From Flavicella marina (GTDB lineage Bacteria > Bacteroidota > Bacteroidia > Flavobacteriales > Flavobacteriaceae): a stretch of DNA of 64,000 nucleotides. Where the stretch lies: NCBI RefSeq assembly GCF_009193215.1, contig NZ_VYVA01000003.1:186001-250000 (forward strand). Reading direction: 5' to 3'. A model generated the notes under the pieces. That model worked only from the letters and a program-made list of their open reading frames with translations. It was not told the origin of the DNA and ran no database searches. Shown here piece by piece: positions 17,273-26,443 of this stretch. The first letter of the stretch is position 1; each line of letters opens with the position of its first letter. A program made the translations under genes and the position numbers.

Positions 17273-18598
17273 ATGAATATTACTGTTGTAGGCTCTGGTT
17301 ATGTTGGCTTGGTTTCAGGAACCTGTTTTTCAGAAATGGGAAATCGAGTGACCTGTGTAGATATAGATCAGAAAAAAATTGAAAAATTAGAAAAAGGAAT
17401 GCTTCCTATATACGAGCCAGGGTTAGAACCGATGGTTTTGAAAAATGTGGCGAATGGAAACCTTCAGTTTACAACGAGTTTATCGGATGCCATAAAAAAC
17501 ACTGCAATAGTGTTTATTGCTGTGGGTACTCCGATGGGAGATGATGGTTCTGCAGATTTACAATACGTTTTAGCGGTTGCAAAATCTATAGGTCAGACCA
17601 TGCAAAAAAGATTGGTCGTAGTTGATAAATCTACGGTGCCAATCGGAACTGCAGACAAGGTAAAAGCAACAATTCAAACTGAATTGGATGCAAGAGGAGT
17701 TACCATAGATTTCGATGTTGTGTCGAATCCAGAGTTTTTGAAAGAGGGGGCTGCTATTGCAGATTTTATGAAACCTGATCGTGTTGTGATTGGTTCAGAT
17801 AGTGAGTATGCCTTAAAAATAATGAAAGAATTGTACCATCCATTCTGCATGTCGAGAGATCGATTTATTGGAATGGATATTCGCTCTGCAGAAATGACAA
17901 AATATGCTGCGAATGCGATGCTGGCAACGAAAATTTCATTTATGAATGAAATAGCAAATATCTGTGAAAAAGTGGGTGCCGATGCCAATCAAGTTCGAAT
18001 CGGGATAGGTTCTGATGCTCGTATCGGGTATAGTTTTATTTACCCAGGTGCAGGTTATGGAGGATCTTGTTTTCCGAAAGATGTAAAAGCATTAAAGAAA
18101 ATCGCTGAAGAGCATGGTCATGAAGCGCAATTGATTGCTTCAGTTGAAAAAGTCAATAATGCACAAAAATTGGTCATTGCGAATAAGATAATTGATCGTT
18201 TTGGAGAAGATTTGTCAGGTAAAACATTTGGCTTATGGGGATTGGCTTTCAAACCTGGTACAGACGATATGCGTGAAGCACCTGCGATTTATATTGTTAA
18301 AGAATTGGTGAAACGTGGTGCCAAAATTCAAGCCTACGATCCGAAAGCGATAGAAGAAGCGCAAGAATGTTATTTGAAAGGTATTGAAAACATAAGTTAT
18401 GTTTCTACTAAATATGATGTGTTGAAGAATGCTGATGCGTTAATTTTATTAACGGAATGGAAAGAGTTTCGTTCTCCTGATTTTGAAGAAATCAAAAGTC
18501 AACTAAATGCACCTATTATTTTCGATGGTAGAAATCAATACAATGTTTTTGATTTGAAGACCAAAGGTTTTGAATATTATCAAATAGGTAAAAAGTAG
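17273..18598 (+). CDS. ugd: UDP-glucose 6-dehydrogenase
   Basis: A 441-residue dehydrogenase that oxidises UDP-glucose twice to UDP-glucuronate. The NAD site is VVGSGYVGLVSGTCFSEMG at the N-terminus, the catalytic Cys266 is in PGAGYGGSCFPKDVKAL, and the C-terminal UDP-binding part has LWGLAFKPGTDDMREAP. Length and motifs are those of bacterial Ugd. It directly abuts the UDP-glucuronate epimerase gene, which should use its product. Confidence 0.95.
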   Translation: MNITVVGSGYVGLVSGTCFSEMGNRVTCVDIDQKKIEKLEKGMLPIYEPGLEPMVLKNVANGNLQFTTSLSDAIKNTAIVFIAVGTPMGDDGSADLQYVLAVAKSIGQTMQKRLVVVDKSTVPIGTADKVKATIQTELDARGVTIDFDVVSNPEFLKEGAAIADFMKPDRVVIGSDSEYALKIMKELYHPFCMSRDRFIGMDIRSAEMTKYAANAMLATKISFMNEIANICEKVGADANQVRIGIGSDARIGYSFIYPGAGYGGSCFPKDVKALKKIAEEHGHEAQLIASVEKVNNAQKLVIANKIIDRFGEDLSGKTFGLWGLAFKPGTDDMREAPAIYIVKELVKRGAKIQAYDPKAIEEAQECYLKGIENISYVSTKYDVLKNADALILLTEWKEFRSPDFEEIKSQLNAPIIFDGRNQYNVFDLKTKGFEYYQIGKK

Positions 18599-19618
18599 AT
18601 GAAAATATTAGTTACAGGTGCAGCTGGTTTTATCGGTTTTCATTTGACGAAATCATTGTTGAGAAAAGGTCATAAGGTAGTTGGCTTAGATAATATCAAC
18701 GATTATTACGATGTCGAATTAAAATACGAAAGGTTAACTCAGCTTGGAGTTGAAAGATCACAAGCTTTCGATTTTTTGCATACCTGTGATAGTGTATTAG
18801 ATGAGAATTTTCGATTTATTCGAATGAATTTAGAAGATGGACAGGCACTGCCTGAACTTTTTAAAGAGCATTCATTTGATGTAGTTGTAAATTTAGCGGC
18901 TCAAGCCGGGGTGCGATATAGTATTGAGAACCCGAATGCCTATATTGATAGTAATATTTTGGGTTATATGAATGTGCTGGAATGTTGTCGTCAGTTCAAA
19001 ATCAAGCATTTATTATATGCTAGTAGCTCTAGTGTGTATGGAGAAAATAAAAAAGTGCCTTTTCAAGTTGATGATAATGTAGATCATCCAATAAGTTTGT
19101 ATGCTGCGACAAAAAAAAGCAACGAATTGATGGCACATACCTACAGTCATTTGTTTGGAATACCAACAACAGGATTACGTTTCTTTACAGTTTATGGCCC
19201 TTGGGGTAGGCCTGATATGGCAATTTATTTATTTGTTGATGCTATTTCAAACAACAAGCCTATCAAGGTCTTTAACAATGGAAATATGAGCCGAGATTTC
19301 ACTTATATCGATGATATTGTCAAGGGTGTTGAATTGTTAATGGATAACCCTCCGAATAAAATTAAGGAGAAAGCTGCTTATAGAATATCAAATATAGGAA
19401 ACGGAAAACCACAGTCATTGAGTTCTTTTATCGAAGCGATTGAGACTAGTTTTGGTAAAGAAGCAATGAAAGAATTTTTACCGATGCAAGCAGGTGATGT
19501 ATCGCAAACTTGGGCTGATGTCTCTGAATTAGAGAAGCTGGGGTATTCTTCCAAAACGTCAATAAAAGAAGGAGTTGCAAATTTTGTAACTTGGTATAAA
19601 GATTATTACACAAAATAA
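18599..19618 (+). CDS. UDP-glucuronate 4-epimerase-like SDR
   Basis: A 339-residue extended SDR. TGAAGFIGFHLTKSLL binds NAD; GLDNINDYYDVELKYERL is the segment characteristic of UDP-glucuronate epimerases (LpsL/Cap1J type); SSSSVYGENKKVPF, YAATKKSNE and GLRFFTVYGPWGRPDMA complete the active site. It should produce UDP-galacturonate from the Ugd product. It abuts both neighbours with no spacer, so the three genes form one unit. Confidence 0.9.
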   Translation: MKILVTGAAGFIGFHLTKSLLRKGHKVVGLDNINDYYDVELKYERLTQLGVERSQAFDFLHTCDSVLDENFRFIRMNLEDGQALPELFKEHSFDVVVNLAAQAGVRYSIENPNAYIDSNILGYMNVLECCRQFKIKHLLYASSSSVYGENKKVPFQVDDNVDHPISLYAATKKSNELMAHTYSHLFGIPTTGLRFFTVYGPWGRPDMAIYLFVDAISNNKPIKVFNNGNMSRDFTYIDDIVKGVELLMDNPPNKIKEKAAYRISNIGNGKPQSLSSFIEAIETSFGKEAMKEFLPMQAGDVSQTWADVSELEKLGYSSKTSIKEGVANFVTWYKDYYTK

Positions 19619-20611
19619 ATGTTTTCTGAAATCGAGTTATCAAATAAAAGGGTTGTTGTAACAGGCGGAGCTGGGTTTATCGGTTCAAACCTAATAGAGG
19701 TGTTGTTGTCTAAAAAGAATAAAGTTGTCTGTTTGGATAATTTTTCCACTGGGAAAAGAGAAAATCTGCTATCTTTTGAAACTAACACTGATTTTTTATT
19801 GATAGAAGGAGATATTCGAAACATAGAAGATTGTAAAAAGGCTTTAAAAGGTGCAGATTTTGTGTTGCATCAAGCCGCATTGGGTTCGGTTCCTCGATCT
19901 ATCAAAGATCCTATAACTACGAATGATGTGAATGTTGGAGGTTTTTTAAATATGTTGATAGCTTCTAGAGATGCAGGAGTGAAGCGTTTTGTGTATGCAG
20001 CCAGTTCTTCTACTTATGGTGATTCCAAATCATTGCCAAAAGTTGAAGAAGTGATAGGGAAGCCTTTATCTCCTTATGCAATCACAAAATATGTAAATGA
20101 ATTGTATGCCGATGTGTTTTTTAGAACCTATGGTTTTGAAACTATTGGACTAAGATATTTCAATGTGTTCGGTAGAAAACAAGATCCTAACGGTGCTTAT
20201 GCAGCTGTGATCCCAAAATTTGTGGGGCAATTGATCAAACATGAGTCACCAGTAATAAATGGAGATGGTGAATATTCTAGAGATTTTACGTATATAGACA
20301 ATGTAATTCAGATGAATTTATTGGCGTTGACTACTGAAAATGAAAATGCTGTGAATCAAGTGTACAATACTGCGTTTGGTGAAAGAGCCACTTTAAATGA
20401 TTTAGTGAATTCGTTGAAAGTGAATTTAGGGGTATACGATTCAAAAATAAAAACAGTTGAGATCAAACATGGACCTAATAGAATTGGTGATATTCCACAT
20501 TCGTTGGCGAGTATTGACAAAGCCAAAAGGCTATTGAATTACAATCCGAAATTTTCTTTACAAGATGGGTTAAAAGTGGCTGTAAAGTGGTATTGGGAAA
20601 ATTTGAAATAA
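19619..20611 (+). CDS. WbpP/TviC-like UDP-N-acetylhexosamine 4-epimerase
   Basis: A 330-residue extended SDR with an N-terminal extension before VVVTGGAGFIGSNL. HQAALGSVPRSIKDP, SSSTYGDSKSLPK, SPYAITKYVNELYA and GLRYFNVFGRKQDPNGAYAAVIP are the signature stretches of the WbpP/TviC/WbgU group, which epimerises UDP-GlcNAc or its uronic acid at C4. The WbpO/TviB-like dehydrogenase follows after a repeat-rich spacer, so the pair probably makes UDP-GalNAc uronic acid, as for Vi antigen. UDP-Glc/Gal activity cannot be excluded. Confidence 0.87.
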   Translation: MFSEIELSNKRVVVTGGAGFIGSNLIEVLLSKKNKVVCLDNFSTGKRENLLSFETNTDFLLIEGDIRNIEDCKKALKGADFVLHQAALGSVPRSIKDPITTNDVNVGGFLNMLIASRDAGVKRFVYAASSSTYGDSKSLPKVEEVIGKPLSPYAITKYVNELYADVFFRTYGFETIGLRYFNVFGRKQDPNGAYAAVIPKFVGQLIKHESPVINGDGEYSRDFTYIDNVIQMNLLALTTENENAVNQVYNTAFGERATLNDLVNSLKVNLGVYDSKIKTVEIKHGPNRIGDIPHSLASIDKAKRLLNYNPKFSLQDGLKVAVKWYWENLK

Positions 20612-20673
20612 AAAATGGTGATAGAAATCTAGCTTTTATATTAAAAACTCTGAGGTTTACACCTTATTGGAAA

Positions 20674-20864
20674 ACTGAGCTTGTCGAAGTCTCAAGAATA
20701 TACAAGTTTAAGTACACTTCGACAGGTTCAGTGTACAGGAAAATATAATAGTTCACATACTCTGAGTGGATAGTGAGTTTGTTGAAGTTTTTGTACACTG
20801 AATGGAAAGTGAATTTGTCGAACTGCTTTTCGAAGCCTCCGCACACTGAGCTTGTCGAAGTGTA
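20674..20864. repeat. Cluster of three ACTGAGCTTGTCGAAGT palindromic units
   Basis: The 301-base gap 20612-20912 contains units at 20674-20690 (+), 20713-20737 (inverted: tacacttcgacaggttcagtgta) and 20843-20864 (+, acactgagcttgtcgaagtgta), plus degenerate fragments between them. The complete units have matching ends (tacact with agtgta) that can fold into a hairpin. No gene is seen in the gap. Confidence 0.85.
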
Positions 20865-20912
20865 AGTAAATAATAAAAAGGTGTTTTGGCATCAAAGAGA
20901 AATAAGAAAAAA

Positions 20913-22184
20913 ATGAAAATAGGAATCATTGGTTTAGGATATGTAGGGTTGCCATTAGCAAGGCTGTTTGCGACTAAATATCCGGTAGTGGGTTTTGATA
21001 TCAATGAAGATCGAGTTGCCGAATTGATGTCTGGGAACGATTCTACACTTGAAGTAGATGATGCCACTTTACAAGCGGTTTTAAAAAATGAAGATTCTAG
21101 TGAATACGGATTGTATTGTTCGAATCAATTAGAGGCTATAAAAGAATGTAATGTGTTTATCGTGACGGTACCTACCCCAGTAGATAAAAATAATAGACCT
21201 GTGTTGACTCCTTTGATCAAAGCAAGTGAAACGGTTGGGGTAGTATTGAAAAAAGAAGATATCGTAGTGTACGAGTCAACGGTTTATCCAGGTGCTACAG
21301 AAGAAGAATGTATACCCGTTTTAGAGCGAGTATCTGGCTTGAAATTCAATGAAGATTTTTTTGCAGGCTATTCTCCAGAGAGGATCAATCCCGGAGATAA
21401 AGAACATACTGTTGAGAAAATTCTTAAAGTCACTTCGGGTTCAACACCTGAAATAGGTAAGAAAATAGATGACTTGTATAGATCAGTGATTACTGCAGGT
21501 ACGCATATGGCACCGACCATAAAAGTGGCTGAAGCGGCAAAAGTAATAGAGAATTCCCAAAGAGATATCAATATCGCTTTCGTAAACGAATTGGCGAAAA
21601 TATTTAATTTAATGGAAATCAATACCAGTGATGTGTTGGAAGCTGCAGGTACTAAATGGAATTTTTTACCCTTTAAGCCTGGTTTGGTAGGTGGGCACTG
21701 TATTGGTGTAGATCCTTATTATTTAGCGCAAAAAGCACAAGAATTTGGGTATCATCCAGAAATTATCTTGGCAGGTAGGCGCATGAATGATAGTATGGGA
21801 GAGTATGTTGCCTCTGAGGTAATCAAAACGATGATAGCTAAAAACATCAAAATAAATGGAGCCAAGATTTTAGTTTTGGGAATTACGTTTAAGGAGAATT
21901 GTCCGGATGTTAGAAACACCAAAGTGGTTGATGTTATTTCAGGTTTGAAAGAATACTCAACTGAGGTTACCGTGTATGATCCATGGGCAAATCCAACTGA
22001 GGTGAAAAGAGAATACGGTATTGACTCTTTACAAGTTGTGCCTCAAGATACGTTTGATGCGATTGTACTCTCAGTCGGGCATTCAGAATTCTTAACCGTA
22101 GATTTGAATGCTTTGAGAGTTGAAAATAGTATAGTTTACGATGTTAAAGGAGTTTTACAAACAGGAGTAGATAGAAGGCTATAA
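20913..22184 (+). CDS. WbpO/TviB-like nucleotide-sugar 6-dehydrogenase
   Basis: A 423-residue UDP-sugar dehydrogenase; the ATG at 20913 is chosen over an in-frame TTG at 20886 because MKIGIIGLGYVGLPLARLF then starts the Rossmann fold as usual. Other marks are VPTPVDKNNRP, YESTVYPGATEEEC, SPERINPGDK and the catalytic Cys263 in GLVGGHCIGVDPYYLA, all of the TviB/WbpO (UDP-HexNAc) type rather than Ugd. With the WbpP/TviC-like gene upstream it should supply UDP-GalNAcA; it could also act on UDP-GlcNAc for the WlbA-like enzyme at 14695. Confidence 0.9.
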   Translation: MKIGIIGLGYVGLPLARLFATKYPVVGFDINEDRVAELMSGNDSTLEVDDATLQAVLKNEDSSEYGLYCSNQLEAIKECNVFIVTVPTPVDKNNRPVLTPLIKASETVGVVLKKEDIVVYESTVYPGATEEECIPVLERVSGLKFNEDFFAGYSPERINPGDKEHTVEKILKVTSGSTPEIGKKIDDLYRSVITAGTHMAPTIKVAEAAKVIENSQRDINIAFVNELAKIFNLMEINTSDVLEAAGTKWNFLPFKPGLVGGHCIGVDPYYLAQKAQEFGYHPEIILAGRRMNDSMGEYVASEVIKTMIAKNIKINGAKILVLGITFKENCPDVRNTKVVDVISGLKEYSTEVTVYDPWANPTEVKREYGIDSLQVVPQDTFDAIVLSVGHSEFLTVDLNALRVENSIVYDVKGVLQTGVDRRL

Positions 22185-22303
22185 TAGGCTAGTGAAGTTT
22201 AAATGATTTGGGAAGTAAATATTCGTTGAAAAAGCCTATTTTAGCCGAAAATTTGCCCCTACAGAAATACAAGATTCTAAGAATTAGAAGGATATGTTGA
22301 ATT

Positions 22304-23251
22304 ATGAATAAGAATAAAAAAATTTATGTAGCCGGGCATAGAGGAATGGTCGGAAGTGCAATTTGTCGTGTACTCGAAACCAAAGGGTATACGAATATTG
22401 TAAAGAAAACAAGTAAAGAGTTAGATTTACGAGATGCAACAGCGGTAAAAAACTTTTTTGAACTAGAAAATCCAGATGTTGTAATTGATGCTGCAGCAAG
22501 AGTTGGTGGGATATTGGCAAATAACAATTACCCTTACCAGTTTTTGATGGAAAACATGCAGATTCAAAATAACCTAATCGATAGTGCTTTGGCAATAGAT
22601 GTCGAGAAATTCATTTTCTTAGGAAGTTCTTGTATCTATCCGAAATTTGCACCACAGCCGTTAAAAGAAGAATACCTGTTAACCGATTCATTAGAGCCGA
22701 CAAACGAATGGTATGCCTTGGCGAAAATAAGCGGAGTAAAAGCCTGTGAAGCTATTCGCAAGCAGTTTGGTAAAGATTATGTTTCGTTGATGCCTACCAA
22801 TTTATATGGTACACATGATAATTTTGATTTGAAAACATCACACGTTTTACCTGCTATGATTCGAAAATTTCACGAAGCCAAACTGAACAATGCGCCTGTC
22901 GAACTATGGGGTAGTGGTACACCAATGCGTGAGTTTTTATTTGTAGATGATATGGCAAAATCTGTTGTTTTTGCCTTAGAAAATGTGTTGCCAGATTATT
23001 TGTATAATGTAGGTACAGGTACGGATGTAACCATCAAAGAACTAGCAGAAACGATTCAACGAATCGTTGGGCATACAGGTGAGATTGTATGGGACAGTTC
23101 TAAGCCAGATGGTACACCAAGAAAATTGATGGATATTTCTAAAATGCATGACTTAGGTTGGAAACACCAAATAGCCTTGGAAGAAGGAATCCAAAAAACA
23201 TACAATTGGTTTATAGAAAATCAAGAGGTGTTTAAAGAAGTGAAGCTATAA
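22304..23251 (+). CDS. fcl: GDP-L-fucose synthase
   Basis: A 315-residue bifunctional epimerase/reductase that makes GDP-L-fucose from GDP-4-keto-6-deoxymannose. VAGHRGMVGSAICR is the N-terminal NADP site; FLGSSCIYPKFAPQP, WYALAKISGVKACEA (Tyr/Lys) and NLYGTHDNFDL are diagnostic of Fcl/WcaG. Length is normal. Its partner Gmd lies downstream beyond a 362-base repeat cluster. Genes for GDP-mannose supply are not in the window. Confidence 0.95.
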   Translation: MNKNKKIYVAGHRGMVGSAICRVLETKGYTNIVKKTSKELDLRDATAVKNFFELENPDVVIDAAARVGGILANNNYPYQFLMENMQIQNNLIDSALAIDVEKFIFLGSSCIYPKFAPQPLKEEYLLTDSLEPTNEWYALAKISGVKACEAIRKQFGKDYVSLMPTNLYGTHDNFDLKTSHVLPAMIRKFHEAKLNNAPVELWGSGTPMREFLFVDDMAKSVVFALENVLPDYLYNVGTGTDVTIKELAETIQRIVGHTGEIVWDSSKPDGTPRKLMDISKMHDLGWKHQIALEEGIQKTYNWFIENQEVFKEVKL

Positions 23252-23292
23252 ATTATCTAAGGCTGAGCGGGTCGAAAAAGTAGAATAGATAC

Positions 23293-23534
23293 GTACACTG
23301 AGCCTGTCGAAGTGTACATGAAAATAAGATAGGAAACGTACACTGAGTGGACAGTGAGTTTGTCGAACTGTTTGTCGAACTGCCTGTCGAAAGATAAAAA
23401 GATAGAATATAATGTACACTGAGCTTGTCGAAGTGTAAGGGGAATTAATATAGGCTGAGCAATAGGAAGTTGCACGAACTAAGAGTGAGGCCATCGAGAA
23501 TAGAAATAAGTACACTTCGACAAGCTCAGTGTAC
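23293..23534. repeat. Cluster of four ACTGAGCTTGTCGAAGT palindromic units
   Basis: The 362-base gap between fcl and gmd holds units at 23293-23317 (gtacactgagcctgtcgaa plus gtgtac), about 23338-23368 (degenerate), 23414-23436 (+), and 23510-23534 (inverted). Perfect ends GTACACT and AGTGTAC flank the first and last units. Short ORFs here are made only of repeat sequence. No gene is seen in the gap. Confidence 0.85.
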
Positions 23535-23613
23535 GACGGTATAATAAATGAATACTGAGCAGTAGGGGGTAAAACCAACTACAAGTCGAAGTCTAAAGTA
23601 ATAATAAAAGAAA

Positions 23614-24750
23614 ATGGAAAAACGTAAAGTTGCATTAATAACGGGTATCACGGGGCAAGATGGTTCTTATTTAGCAGAATTGTTGTTAGAAAAAGGATAC
23701 ATGGTACATGGTATCAAAAGAAGATCTTCATTATTCAATACGGATAGAATCGATCATTTGTACCAAGATCCTCACGATCCAGATCAAAGACTGAAATTGC
23801 ATTATGGAGATCTAACTGATTCAATGAACCTAACACGTATCATCCAAGAATCACAACCGGATGAAATTTACAATTTAGGAGCCATGTCACATGTAAAAGT
23901 GTCTTTTGATTCTCCTGAATATGTTGGAAATGTAGATGGTTTGGGAACGTTGAGAATTTTAGAAGCAGTTCGTATTTTAGGTTTGGAAAAGAAAACAAGA
24001 ATTTATCAGGCTTCTACTTCTGAATTGTATGGTGGTATGCCAGAGAATAAAAACGAAAGAGGTTTTTATGATGAAAATTCTCCTTTCTACCCGCGTTCAC
24101 CTTATGGTGTAGCAAAAATATACGGTTTTTGGATTACAAAAAACTACCGTGAGGCATACGATATGTATGCGTGTAACGGAATACTATTCAATCATGAATC
24201 TCCGAGAAGAGGAGAAACTTTCGTGACACGTAAAATTACACGTGCTGTTGCAAAAATCGCCATGGGACTGCAAGAAAAAGTTTTTCTAGGGAACTTAGAA
24301 GCGAAACGTGACTGGGGACATGCCAAAGATTATGTACGTATGATGTGGATGATTTTACAGGCAGATAAACCAGAAGACTGGGTCATTGCTACGGGTGTTA
24401 CTACTACAGTTCGTGATTTTGTACGTATGGCTTTTCAAGAGGTAGGGATTGAACTAGAATTCAAAGGAACCGGTGTGGACGAAAAAGCATTTGTAACCGC
24501 TTGTAACAGTAAAGATTTTCAAGTAGAAATCGGTAAAGAAGTTTTGTCTATTGACCCTTCTTATTTCCGTCCGACTGAAGTAGATTTGTTAATAGGAGAT
24601 CCTACAAAAGCCAAAGAAAAATTGGGTTGGGTGCCGGAATACGATTTAAAAGCCTTGGTACAAGATATGATGCAAGGGGATGTAGCTTTGATGAAAAAGG
24701 ATGTGGATTTGCTAAAAGCAGGGCACGAGATATTAAAACAGGCGGAGTAA
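23614..24750 (+). CDS. gmd: GDP-mannose 4,6-dehydratase
   Basis: A 378-residue extended SDR catalysing the first step from GDP-mannose to GDP-L-fucose. [20 protein letters not shown] is the N-terminal signature; [27 protein letters not shown] (Thr/Glu), [12 protein letters not shown] (Tyr/Lys) and [18 protein letters not shown] are all diagnostic of Gmd. Length is normal. It follows fcl, the reverse of the common gmd-fcl order, and is separated from it by repeats. Confidence 0.97.
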   Translation: MEKRKVALITGITGQDGSYLAELLLEKGYMVHGIKRRSSLFNTDRIDHLYQDPHDPDQRLKLHYGDLTDSMNLTRIIQESQPDEIYNLGAMSHVKVSFDSPEYVGNVDGLGTLRILEAVRILGLEKKTRIYQASTSELYGGMPENKNERGFYDENSPFYPRSPYGVAKIYGFWITKNYREAYDMYACNGILFNHESPRRGETFVTRKITRAVAKIAMGLQEKVFLGNLEAKRDWGHAKDYVRMMWMILQADKPEDWVIATGVTTTVRDFVRMAFQEVGIELEFKGTGVDEKAFVTACNSKDFQVEIGKEVLSIDPSYFRPTEVDLLIGDPTKAKEKLGWVPEYDLKALVQDMMQGDVALMKKDVDLLKAGHEILKQAE

Positions 24751-24801
24751 CGATTATTACGTAGTTGAAAGATTTTTTATAACAATTTTAATATGTGAAT
24801 T

Positions 24802-25464
24802 ATGAGAGTTGCGTGTTTTATACCTATTAAAGCTTTTAGTGAACGAGTAAAAGGTAAGAATTTTCGAAAAATAGGAGGAAAACCCTTGTTTGAAATTATT
24901 ATTGATAAGGCTTTAGAGGCAGGTTGCTTTGATGATGTTTTTGTAGATACTAATAGTGATGAGATATCAGATTATGCGATTTCAAATGGAGCTTCTGTAA
25001 TACCTAGAAAAGAAGAATTGGCATTAAATTCTGCAAATGGAAATGATTTATTACTTCATCACAGGTATTTAAAACCAAATTATGATTACTATTTTCAATT
25101 ATTTGCCACAGCTCCATTAATGAAAGTTGATACGATTAAAAAGTGTGTTAACAGTCTTATTTCTACGAGTACACATGATTCAGTTTTTACAGCATTGAAG
25201 CATAACGGATTTTTTTGGTGGAACAGCCAGCCAGTAAATTATCAACCTGTAGTGTTGCCTCGAAGTCAAGATTTGGTTCCTGTTGTTGAAGAAACAACGG
25301 CTATTTATGGTATAAAAAAAGACACTTTGACTAGGTATCACTCAAGAATAGGAGCAACTCCTTTGATCATTGAAGTTGCTAAAGCAGAGGCGATTGATCT
25401 TAATGTTGAAGAAGATTTTGATTATGCGAATTGGTTAGTAGAACGAGGGATAGCTAAAATATAG
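24802..25464 (+). CDS. Acylneuraminate cytidylyltransferase-family protein (atypical)
   Basis: A 220-residue NeuA-superfamily protein. The opening CFIPIKAFSERVKGKNFRKI replaces the canonical ARGGSKR loop of CMP-sialic acid synthases with KAFSERVKGKNF, while KPLFEIIIDKAL, VFVDTNSDEI and LFATAPLMKVDTI keep the family pattern. It should form a CMP- or CDP-activated sugar, but the altered loop makes the substrate uncertain. No second NeuB-type synthase is seen nearby. It starts the second polymer module and is followed 4 bases later by a protein of unknown function, which may be its transferase. Confidence 0.72.
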   Translation: MRVACFIPIKAFSERVKGKNFRKIGGKPLFEIIIDKALEAGCFDDVFVDTNSDEISDYAISNGASVIPRKEELALNSANGNDLLLHHRYLKPNYDYYFQLFATAPLMKVDTIKKCVNSLISTSTHDSVFTALKHNGFFWWNSQPVNYQPVVLPRSQDLVPVVEETTAIYGIKKDTLTRYHSRIGATPLIIEVAKAEAIDLNVEEDFDYANWLVERGIAKI

Positions 25465-25468
25465 ATTT

Positions 25469-26380
25469 ATGTTTAAAGAGAATCTAGTTGTTTTCGTTAA
25501 AAAACAAACTGATAGAATAGAGATTGATTCTATAATAAATGCTTTTGATATAAATAGAGTATTTGTGTTTTTTAGTGAGACTTCAGATAGAATTAGTTTA
25601 GAGGATATTAAGAAGTGGGATATTGTAAAAGATGAAACTGATATTTTTTCGATAAATCTATCAAGTATTAGTTTAGCAGAGTTTGTCAAAACAATTAAAA
25701 ATTTAAACTCTAAATATATTGCATTGCCCATAGGACACCATAAGCTTTTCTATTGGACGTTTTTATTTTTAAATAAGAGGAGATATTTAAGAATTCAAAT
25801 CTCAGATGGGTTTATTGATGCATATCCCTTATTTGAGTCGATACTGGGTGCTAGATTTCGAAATTTTTTTGGTTTACTGAAATCGTTTATCATGTTTCCT
25901 GTTTTGTATTTCGCGAAAGCAGATTTGTGTTTTTTTCAATTATACCCTTTAAAAAGTTGTTATTCAAAATCAACATTACCAATAATTGATGTTGTAAATA
26001 AAATGAATTTGAACGTTGAAGAATCCATTAGTAATTTGATCATACCTTCTTCAAGTATTTCTATTAATAAAATAATTGAAGTTTTTGGTGAAATGGATTA
26101 TATTTCTACTAGTAAACATAAAGAAATAAATATATCGGGAAAAGTTAATTCTTTAGACACTTTTATTACTGCGGAAGATGTTATAAATAACTATCAAGGC
26201 TTAGAAAAAATTATAAGTACACTTTCAACAGTAGTTATTTATTCTGCTATTAAACGACCAGATTTAGAAGTTGTTTGTTGTTTAGATGGGACAATGAATA
26301 AAATTTACGGAAAAACATACGAATACTCATTCCAGAAATTATGTAAGACAATTAATGTAAAGGTTATTAGGTTAAACTAG
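25469..26380 (+). CDS. Unknown protein, possible CMP-sugar-using transferase
   Basis: A 303-residue protein I do not recognise as a known family. It has a hydrophobic stretch near residues 136-150 and no signal peptide. ISDGFIDAYP at 111-120 sits where bacterial sialyltransferases carry their acidic-acidic-Gly motif, and TAEDVINNYQGLEKIISTLSTVV (split: TAEDVINNYQ and LEKIISTLSTVV) around 234-256 recalls the Ser/Thr-rich acceptor region of polysialyltransferase-like enzymes. No clear HP motif is present. Its position right after a cytidylyltransferase-family gene and before wzx makes a transferase role plausible; this is inference only. Confidence 0.45.
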   Translation: MFKENLVVFVKKQTDRIEIDSIINAFDINRVFVFFSETSDRISLEDIKKWDIVKDETDIFSINLSSISLAEFVKTIKNLNSKYIALPIGHHKLFYWTFLFLNKRRYLRIQISDGFIDAYPLFESILGARFRNFFGLLKSFIMFPVLYFAKADLCFFQLYPLKSCYSKSTLPIIDVVNKMNLNVEESISNLIIPSSSISINKIIEVFGEMDYISTSKHKEINISGKVNSLDTFITAEDVINNYQGLEKIISTLSTVVIYSAIKRPDLEVVCCLDGTMNKIYGKTYEYSFQKLCKTINVKVIRLN

Positions 26381-26443
26381 AATGTAGGTTTAATTCAAGT
26401 TAATCTGATTTGAGATAGTTATTGAAAGTGTTTATTTTAGTTA

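Noticed and set aside
23293-23534. CRISPR array between fcl and gmd
   Set aside because: The repeats are irregularly spaced, occur in both orientations and are found in several other gaps; no cas genes are present.
23246-23578. Two - strand open frames between fcl and gmd
   Set aside because: They are built from the palindromic repeat units and have no recognisable protein features.
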